Shown here: one piece after another, positions 6,774-10,833 of the stretch
How positions within the stretch are numbered: position 1 is the stretch's first letter
Layout of the letters: the number at the start of each line of letters is the position of its first letter
NCBI GenBank assembly: GCA_947384645.1
Contig: CANDHX010000031.1
Coordinates: forward strand, 1-10,833
Length of the DNA: 10,833 nt
DNA from: an uncultured Mycoplasmatota bacterium
GTDB lineage: Bacteria; Bacillota_I; Bacilli_A; RF39; UBA660
Direction of reading: 5' to 3'
The notes under the pieces: generated by a model
Database searches by the model: none
Told to the model about the DNA's origin: nothing
What the model saw: the letters and a program-made list of their open reading frames with translations, nothing else
Program-made: the position numbers and the translations under genes

Positions 6774-6802
6774 ATTCTATCATAAGAAATAAAGATAATC
6801 AA
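6774..6802 (-). promoter_or_regulatory. Promoter of tRNA-Ala
   Basis: On the minus strand TTGATT (6797-6802) and TAGAAT (6774-6779) are separated by 17 nt, a good SigA match. Transcription would begin about 6 nt before the tRNA 5' end, so little 5' processing would be needed. Confidence 0.7.
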
Positions 6803-6821
6803 GTTTTTTCATTTGTTTTAA

Positions 6822-7031
6822 TCAATTGTTGTTCGAATTAGTAACTTTTATTAGTCCTTTTTCTAACTCTTCCATTGCTCGACCTATATTTTTTGAACTT
6901 TTATAATCTTTTTCATCGATTTGATAATTTTTATATGTGTGCATTTGTTTACTTCTATTGGAAATAACATGGACTAGTTCGTATTTAGAATTAACTATAT
7001 TTAATAGCTTATCAATTGAAGGATAAATCAT
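6822..7031 (-). CDS. rpoZ: DNA-directed RNA polymerase subunit omega
   Basis: The 69-residue protein opens with MIYPSIDKLLNIVNSKYELV and continues with the Ser-Lys-x-Ile-Gly-x-Ala-x-Glu-Glu-x-x-x-Gly block (SSKNIGRAMEELEKGLIKV) typical of omega. Its length fits Bacillota omegas (roughly 65-70). Omega binds the beta' subunit and helps RNA polymerase assembly and stability. The C-terminus ends in a short Asn/Ser tail. In many relatives rpoZ follows gmk; here it has its own strong promoter and stands alone, with tRNA-Ala downstream and no clear terminator between them. GGGAG lies 11 nt before the ATG, at the very start of the predicted transcript. Confidence 0.9.
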   Translation of the reverse strand: MIYPSIDKLLNIVNSKYELVHVISNRSKQMHTYKNYQIDEKDYKSSKNIGRAMEELEKGLIKVTNSNNN

Positions 7032-7054
7032 TCTATATCACACTCCCTATCTTA

Positions 7055-7083
7055 ATCATACAAAACTATATTAAGTTATGCAA
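7055..7083 (-). promoter_or_regulatory. Promoter of rpoZ
   Basis: On the minus strand TTGCAT (7078-7083) is followed after 17 nt by TATGAT (7055-7060), close to SigA consensus. Transcription should start near 7048, which puts the GGGAG ribosome site (7043-7047) at the 5' end of a leader of about 17 nt. Confidence 0.7.
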
Positions 7084-7109
7084 TAAATAGGACTTTTTTT
7101 TACATAAAT

Positions 7110-7137
7110 TTTACAAATCGAGATGATATGATAAAAT
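7110..7137 (+). promoter_or_regulatory. Promoter of the radical SAM gene
   Basis: TTTACA (7110-7115) and TAAAAT (7132-7137) are separated by 16 nt. Transcription would begin near 7144, only about 9 nt before the ATG at 7153. It is divergent from the rpoZ promoter, with the two -35 boxes 26 nt apart. Confidence 0.55.
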
Positions 7138-7152
7138 GTATATGTGGTGTTT

Positions 7153-8061
7153 ATGAATGGAAAGCATTTTTATAGTTTAGATGACTATTATAGAAAAAAG
7201 TTTGGTTGTAAAGTTATAAAGATAAGTCTAGATATTGGGCTTAACTGTCCAAATAGAGATGGTACTAAAGGATATGGTGGATGTATTTTTTGTAATGGTG
7301 TTCCTGGCATCGGCAATAGTAAAGAAGACATAAAAACTCAATTTAATAATGTTAAAAATTTATTAAAAAGAAAGTGGCCTAATGCAAAATACATCGCATT
7401 TTTTGAAAATAATACTAATACTTATGCTAGTCTTGAAAAATTAAAGTCTATCTATGAAGAAGTTTTGTCTTATCCCGATGTCGTAGGAATCTCAATTGCT
7501 ACGAGATGTGATTCTATATCTTCAGATTTAATGGATTATTTGGCTATATTAAGTAAAAAAACTTTTATATCGATTGAATTAGGATTACAATCAAGTCATG
7601 ATGAAACTCTTAAATGGTGCAATCGTGGACATAGCGTTTTAGAGTTTACTGACTGTGTAACAAGACTTAAGAAATACAATATAGAAGTCGTTGCTCACAT
7701 TATAAATGGGCTACCTAATGAAACTGAAAAGATGATGCTAGAAACTATCGATTATTTAAACGAATTAAAAGTCGATGGTATAAAGTTTCATATGTTATAT
7801 ATCGAAGAAGGCACTCGTTTAGCTTCCTTGTATTTAGAAAATCCATTTAATTTATTAAGTCGAGAAGAATACATTAGGATATTAGGGAAACAAATTTTAA
7901 GATTAGATAAAAAAATCGTCGTTCATAGACTTATAAGCGGCCCGGATAACAAGAAATTAATCGAACCTCAATGGCTTAAGGGAAAGTTTTTAAACTTAAA
8001 TGCGATTAATGATTATTTTGTTAAAAATGATATTTATCAAGGTGCTAAAAAAAAGAACTAA
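7153..8061 (+). CDS. ytqA: YtqA/YhcC-family (TIGR01212) radical SAM protein
   Basis: From the ATG at 7153 the protein has 302 residues. The N-terminal YSLDDYYRKKFG and CPNRDGTKGYGGCIFC place it in the YhcC/YtqA radical SAM family. The iron-sulfur ligands are Cys32, Cys44 and Cys47, an unusual spacing normal for this family. Further landmarks are KAKYIAFFENNTNTY-like strand residues (here NAKYIAFFENNTNTY), the SIELGLQS strand, HIINGLPNET and a C-terminal LISGPD. As I recall, B. subtilis YtqA acts in tRNA wobble uridine (mnm5s2U) modification beside the methyltransferase YtqB; no methyltransferase follows here. An in-frame GTG at 7144 would add three residues, but family members usually begin about 6 residues before the YSL motif and neither start has a Shine-Dalgarno sequence. 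The stop abuts the stop of the opposite-strand gene. Confidence 0.88.
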   Translation: MNGKHFYSLDDYYRKKFGCKVIKISLDIGLNCPNRDGTKGYGGCIFCNGVPGIGNSKEDIKTQFNNVKNLLKRKWPNAKYIAFFENNTNTYASLEKLKSIYEEVLSYPDVVGISIATRCDSISSDLMDYLAILSKKTFISIELGLQSSHDETLKWCNRGHSVLEFTDCVTRLKKYNIEVVAHIINGLPNETEKMMLETIDYLNELKVDGIKFHMLYIEEGTRLASLYLENPFNLLSREEYIRILGKQILRLDKKIVVHRLISGPDNKKLIEPQWLKGKFLNLNAINDYFVKNDIYQGAKKKN

Positions 8062-8080
8062 TTACTTAGCTCTATTTTTT
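8047..8080. terminator. Bidirectional AT-rich terminator covering two abutting stop codons
   Basis: The sequence is symmetric about 8063-8064: CTAA (8058-8061) pairs with TTAG (8066-8069). After one mismatch AGA (8054-8056) pairs with TCT (8071-8073), and after another A6 (8047-8052) pairs with T6 (8075-8080). In each direction the stem ends in a U tract. The plus-strand stop (8059-8061) is in the stem and the minus-strand stop (8062-8064) in the loop. With only two G-C pairs it is a weak hairpin. Confidence 0.5.
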
Positions 8081-8610
8081 ATTATTGAAAGCTCTTCTTC
8101 TGCATCTTCGATACTTTTAACTGCTCCATACATCTTGTTTAATTCATCTACAGTTAAGCTTTTGTTAGATATTAAGTCTGCGACTTTTTCTGGGGTTAAC
8201 CCACTTAATTCTGCTATTTGGTAAATGGAAGAATAATTTGTTGAGATAAAGCTTTTGATATATGTTTTCATCATTTCTGGGCTGTCATATGGTTCTACTT
8301 CTACCTCTGTTTTTTTAGGTTGAGGATTTAAATCGTCTTTTTCACTTTCCCTTTGTGTATATTTTTCGGCGATATCTTTTAAATGTGTATATACCCTCGA
8401 CAATTGAACTATATCGACGAAAGTTACATTGGATAAAATAGTTTTTATTCTTTCTTCTGAAGTTTCACATCTTTCGGCAACTTCTTGTATGTTAGATGCA
8501 TTTATATGAGCTTTTATATAATCAGCCATGGCTAATCTATGTGCTTTAGTTTGTTCTTCGTATGCTTCTTTTCTCTCGGCTACGCTTAATCGTTTTGGTT
8601 GATTTTCCAT
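8062..8610 (-). CDS. Unrecognised protein with two tandem HTH-like repeats
   Basis: I do not recognise this 182-residue soluble protein as a named family. It begins with a basic, helical stretch (1-27). Two similar units follow: 28-80 (ADYIKAH, then I-x-E-V-A-E, then E-R-I-x-x-I-L-S-N, then V-Y-x-x-L-K-D-I) and 114-167 (KTYIKSF, then I-x-Q-I-A-E, then E-K-V-A-D-L-I-S-N, then M-Y-x-x-V-K-S-I). Each looks like a helix-turn-helix fold of the XRE/Cro kind. A charged, proline-containing linker (85-112) joins them and the tail (168-182) is acidic then basic. There are no membrane segments. Internal duplication is visible; DNA binding is inference and protein-protein binding is equally possible. A ribosome site GGAAAGG lies before the ATG. 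It follows typA by 63 nt, with a TATAAT in the gap. Confidence 0.7.
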   Translation of the reverse strand: MENQPKRLSVAERKEAYEEQTKAHRLAMADYIKAHINASNIQEVAERCETSEERIKTILSNVTFVDIVQLSRVYTHLKDIAEKYTQRESEKDDLNPQPKKTEVEVEPYDSPEMMKTYIKSFISTNYSSIYQIAELSGLTPEKVADLISNKSLTVDELNKMYGAVKSIEDAEEELSIIKNRAK

Positions 8611-8633
8611 ATTTATATTTCCTTTCCATTATT

Positions 8634-8662
8634 ATTATAGCAAATTTTTTAAAAAAATAAAC
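8634..8662 (-). promoter_or_regulatory. Possible promoter of the HTH-repeat gene
   Basis: On the minus strand a perfect TATAAT (8634-8639), preceded by TTTGC, lies 24 nt before the ATG at 8610. The hexamer 17 nt upstream (GTTTAT, 8657-8662) is a poor -35. No terminator is visible after typA, so the gene may also be read from the typA promoter. Confidence 0.4.
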
Positions 8663-8673
8663 ACAGATTGACA

Positions 8674-10476
8674 TTACTTTGTCGTTCTGTATCTATCTTT
8701 AGGGTCCAAAATCGATTTTCTCAATCTAATAGCCTCTGGAGTTACTTCGACGTATTCGTCGTCTTCTATAAATTCTAGGGCCTCTTCTAAAGAGAAAGTT
8801 CTAGGAGTTACAAGTGCTATGGCTTCGTCAGCAGATTTGCTTCTCGTATTAGACATCTCTTTATTTTTGCAAGGATTGACATTTAGGTCGTTATCTCTAT
8901 TGTGAATTCCAACAATCATTCCTACATAAACATCGGTTTGAGGACCTACTATTAGCGTTCCTCTTTCTTGAAGGTTGAACAGCGAATAACCAAGTGTTTT
9001 TCCTGTTTCCATGCTCACCAATACGCCATTCTTGCGAGTAGTCAATTCGCCAGCATATGGTTTATATTCGTCGAAACTTCTTATCATCGTGCCTTCTCCT
9101 TTTGTATTGGTTATGAAAGCACTTCTATATCCGATTAGCCCCCTTGTAGGAGCAGAAAATTCCATATGAGTGTAGTTTCCTTCGTCACTATTCATCAAAA
9201 GAAGCATACCTTTTCTTTCTTGGAGATCGCTTATTACAGTGCTCGAATAATCGGTTGGACAATTAACTATTACTGTTTCGAATGGCTCATATTTTTTACC
9301 GTCTATTTCTTCAAATAGAACTTGAGGTTTGCTAACACAAAGTTCATAACCTTCTCTTCTCATGTTTTCGAGAAGAATAGATAGGTGTAACTCTCCTCTT
9401 CCACTTACTTTAAAACCATCAGAACCTTCCATTTCTTCTATTTCTAAGCCTACGTTAGTTTCTAATTCTCTCGTTAGTCGTTCTCTTATGTGACGAGTCG
9501 TCAAGAATTTTCCGCTTTGTCCAGCAAAAGGTCCATTGTTGACTAGGAAATTCATGCTTAAAGTAGGGCGTTCGATTTCGATTGGAGGAAGAGGATCGAC
9601 TGTTCCCGATTCGCAGATAGTATCTCCTATAGAAATGTGAGAGCATCCTGCTATAGTTACGATATCGCCATAATATGCCTCTTTTTTTTCTATGCGTTTA
9701 ATGCCTTCTTCGACAAACAATTTAGAAACTTTGAAATTCGTAACTTCTCCATCATTTTTAACGAGCGTTACGGTTTGTCCACTTTTGATTTTTCCTTTTG
9801 TTATTCTTCCAACTCCTAATCTACCTATATATTCATCGTAATCTAAGTTAGATATTTGGAGTTGTAATGGGTCGTTTTCATCGCCTTGGAATGGTGCACA
9901 TTGTTTTAATACAGTTTCAAGAAGAGGTGCGATAGAGTCAGATACTTCATCAAGGGATAGTTTTGCAATTCCGTCACGAGCTGTTCCATATACTATTGGA
10001 AATTCTAGTTGTTCATCAGTTGCATTTAGTTCACAGAATAAATCAAATGTCATATCTACTACAGCTTCTGGGCGAGCATCTTTTTTATCTATTTTATTGA
10101 TGAATAGAATAGGTCTTAGATTTTGTTCTAATGCTTTTTTCAAGACAAACCTAGTTTGAGGCATAGGACCTTCGGCAGCATCTACTATTAAAACTACTGT
10201 ATCCACTGTTCTTATGACTCTTTCAACTTCACTTGAAAAATCGGCATGTCCTGGAGTATCAACTATGTTAATTTTGTAATCTTTATATTTAATGGAACAG
10301 TTTTTTGAGTATATCGTGATACCTCTTTCTCTTTCTAAGTCGTTAGAGTCCATTACACAATCGACTTTTGTTTCGTTGTCTCTAAAAACACCGTTTTGAT
10401 TTAACAGTGCGTCTACTAAAGTACTCTTTCCAGCATCGACGTGTGCGACAACTGCTATATTTATAATTTTATCCAT
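8674..10476 (-). CDS. typA: Ribosome-associated translational GTPase TypA/BipA
   Basis: The 600-residue protein has the usual length and full set of GTPase motifs: G1 AHVDAGKST (11-19), G2 RGITI (51-55), G3 DTPGH (73-77), G4 NKID (127-130) and a G5-like TARDG. Elongation factor domains II, III and V follow, then the BipA-specific C-terminal domain (SGRGELHLSIL, PTRGLIGYRS, EYKPYAGELTTRKNGVL). BipA binds the 70S ribosome in the cytosol and assists large-subunit assembly and growth under stress, especially cold. A GTGGGA site lies 5 nt before the ATG. The gene has its own promoter and is followed after 63 nt by the HTH-repeat gene. Nothing is missing. Confidence 0.97.
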   Translation of the reverse strand: MDKIINIAVVAHVDAGKSTLVDALLNQNGVFRDNETKVDCVMDSNDLERERGITIYSKNCSIKYKDYKINIVDTPGHADFSSEVERVIRTVDTVVLIVDAAEGPMPQTRFVLKKALEQNLRPILFINKIDKKDARPEAVVDMTFDLFCELNATDEQLEFPIVYGTARDGIAKLSLDEVSDSIAPLLETVLKQCAPFQGDENDPLQLQISNLDYDEYIGRLGVGRITKGKIKSGQTVTLVKNDGEVTNFKVSKLFVEEGIKRIEKKEAYYGDIVTIAGCSHISIGDTICESGTVDPLPPIEIERPTLSMNFLVNNGPFAGQSGKFLTTRHIRERLTRELETNVGLEIEEMEGSDGFKVSGRGELHLSILLENMRREGYELCVSKPQVLFEEIDGKKYEPFETVIVNCPTDYSSTVISDLQERKGMLLLMNSDEGNYTHMEFSAPTRGLIGYRSAFITNTKGEGTMIRSFDEYKPYAGELTTRKNGVLVSMETGKTLGYSLFNLQERGTLIVGPQTDVYVGMIVGIHNRDNDLNVNPCKNKEMSNTRSKSADEAIALVTPRTFSLEEALEFIEDDEYVEVTPEAIRLRKSILDPKDRYRTTK

Positions 10477-10504
10477 ACTTATCCCACTTCTTTCGTACCT
10501 AAAG

Positions 10505-10533
10505 ATAATAATATAAATAGATTAAAATATCAA
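10505..10533 (-). promoter_or_regulatory. Promoter of typA
   Basis: On the minus strand TTGATA (10528-10533) and TATTAT (10505-10510) are separated by 17 nt. Transcription would start near 10498, about 20 nt before the ATG. An A7 tract on the transcribed orientation (10535-10541) sits directly upstream of the -35, like an UP element. Confidence 0.65.
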
Positions 10534-10541
10534 GTTTTTTT

Positions 10542-10554
10542 GCATTATAAATGC
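10542..10554. repeat. Small palindrome flanked by homopolymer runs upstream of typA
   Basis: GCATT-ATA-AATGC is a perfect 5-bp stem with a 3-nt loop. T7 (10535-10541) precedes it and T8 (10555-10562) follows it on the plus strand. It lies 8 bp upstream of the typA -35 box. It may be a second termination element behind cysS, a protein site, or an UP-element spacer. Confidence 0.4.
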
Positions 10555-10583
10555 TTTTTTTTGAAAAGGTCTATTTTAATTAA

Positions 10584-10609
10584 AAAAGAAACATCATTCT
10601 GTTTCTTTT
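10584..10609 (-). terminator. Rho-independent terminator of cysS, overlapping the stop codon
   Basis: On the minus strand AAAAGAAAC (10609-10601) and GTTTCTTTT (10592-10584) form a perfect 9-bp stem with an 8-nt loop, and the T run extends to TTTTTT. The TGA stop of cysS (10594-10596) lies in the loop, so the ascending arm encodes the last residues of the protein. Confidence 0.75.
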
Positions 10610-10833
10610 ATCTTGTAAATCGTTCCTTCTCTAGTATCGATAAGTTCTATACCTCTAGCTGATAATTCGTCTCTTATTCCGTCTGCTTCTGTAAATCTGT
10701 GTTCATTTTTAAATTTTGTACGTTTTTCTATTAATTCCATTATTTCGTCGTGTTGAGGATGAAGTGTTTCATGAAGTTCGCTTATCAAATCTAGACTCAA
10801 AACTTTGTCAAAACTTCTGATAAGTTCGAGTTT
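10594..10833 (-). CDS. cysS: Cysteinyl-tRNA synthetase, C-terminal 79 residues (5' end outside the window)
   Basis: The frame is open from the window edge to the TGA at 10594. It encodes SFDKVLSLDL, a helical segment, FKNEHRFTEADGIRDELSARGIELIDTREGT and a short tail. This is the anticodon-recognition and C-terminal end of class I cysteinyl-tRNA synthetase, where F/T-x-x-A-D-x-I-R-D-E-L-x-x-x-G-I-x-L-x-D-T is diagnostic. The enzyme charges tRNA-Cys in the cytosol. The catalytic HIGH and KMSKS regions are beyond the window. In-frame TTG codons near 10800 are internal, not starts. Its terminator begins inside the last codons, and typA follows from its own promoter. Confidence 0.92.
   Translation of the reverse strand, partial: KLELIRSFDKVLSLDLISELHETLHPQHDEIMELIEKRTKFKNEHRFTEADGIRDELSARGIELIDTREGTIYKIKETE

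Noticed and set aside
6641..6780. tRNA-Ala as an attachment site for an integrated element
   Set aside because: No integrase gene and no duplicated tRNA 3' end are visible in the window.
8000..8224. Plus-strand 74-residue frame spanning the convergent stop codons
   Set aside because: It overlaps the radical SAM gene in another frame and runs antisense to the HTH-repeat gene; no start signal.
9455..9819. Two short frames inside typA, one on each strand (9455-9646 minus, 9637-9819 plus)
   Set aside because: They are out-of-frame or antisense shadows of strongly conserved GTPase sequence.
10441..10662. Plus-strand 73-residue frame across the typA-cysS intergenic region
   Set aside because: It runs through the typA start, its promoter and the cysS terminator, and has low-complexity Phe/Lys/Tyr-rich content typical of AT-rich non-coding DNA.

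Overview
This is an AT-rich stretch (about two thirds A+T by eye) of a bacterial chromosome. The cell type suggested is a low-GC Gram-positive (Bacillota), probably an anaerobic or aerotolerant host-associated clostridial or Tissierellia-like lineage. The pointers are strong AGGAG-type ribosome binding sites, TTGxxx-17-TATxxT promoters, a CCA-encoding tRNA-Ala, a 69-residue RNA polymerase omega, a YtqA/YhcC-type radical SAM protein and a large secreted NPCBM/F5-8C protein. The genus cannot be fixed from this window. Almost every gene is on the minus strand; only the radical SAM gene is on plus.

Layout, left to right. (1) 1-3371, minus: the first 1123 codons of a very large secreted protein (signal peptide, NPCBM carbohydrate-binding module, a central region with a Cys/His transglutaminase-like signature, a beta-sandwich region, an F5/8-type-C domain, then Ig-like repeats), cut by the window edge. 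(2) 3372-3635: a 264-bp intergenic region with several promoter candidates, a long imperfect inverted repeat and two short perfect palindromes. (3) 3636-4433, minus: a UcpA-type short-chain dehydrogenase, with an 8-bp inverted repeat straddling its -10 box. (4) 4557-5283, minus: a HAD phosphatase whose N-terminus, including the catalytic DxD motif, is separated from the body by two frame breaks. (5) 5404-6610, minus: a two-gene unit of a cytosolic HAD hydrolase and a membrane-anchored extracytoplasmic thioredoxin-like protein, ending in a clear terminator. (6) 6641-7031, minus: tRNA-Ala(UGC) with its own promoter and terminator, preceded by rpoZ. (7) 7153-8061, plus: a radical SAM protein divergent from rpoZ, abutting with zero gap the stop codon of (8) 8062-8610, minus: an unrecognised protein built from two HTH-like repeats. 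(9) 8674-10476, minus: typA/bipA. (10) 10594-10833, minus: the 3' end of cysS, with its stop codon inside the loop of its terminator.

Functionally, most of the right two thirds is ordinary housekeeping: transcription (rpoZ), translation (tRNA-Ala, cysS, bipA) and, if the YtqA assignment holds, tRNA wobble modification. The left third is more accessory: a large surface or secreted carbohydrate-binding protein with an elaborate control region, a redox enzyme with a candidate operator, and a decaying phosphatase. I did not see a mobile element, CRISPR array, toxin-antitoxin pair or recognisable defence system. The best leads are the control region at 3372-3590, the putative Cys/His active site in the surface protein, the duplicated HTH-like protein, the broken HAD gene and the skewed TCGA/GATC usage.
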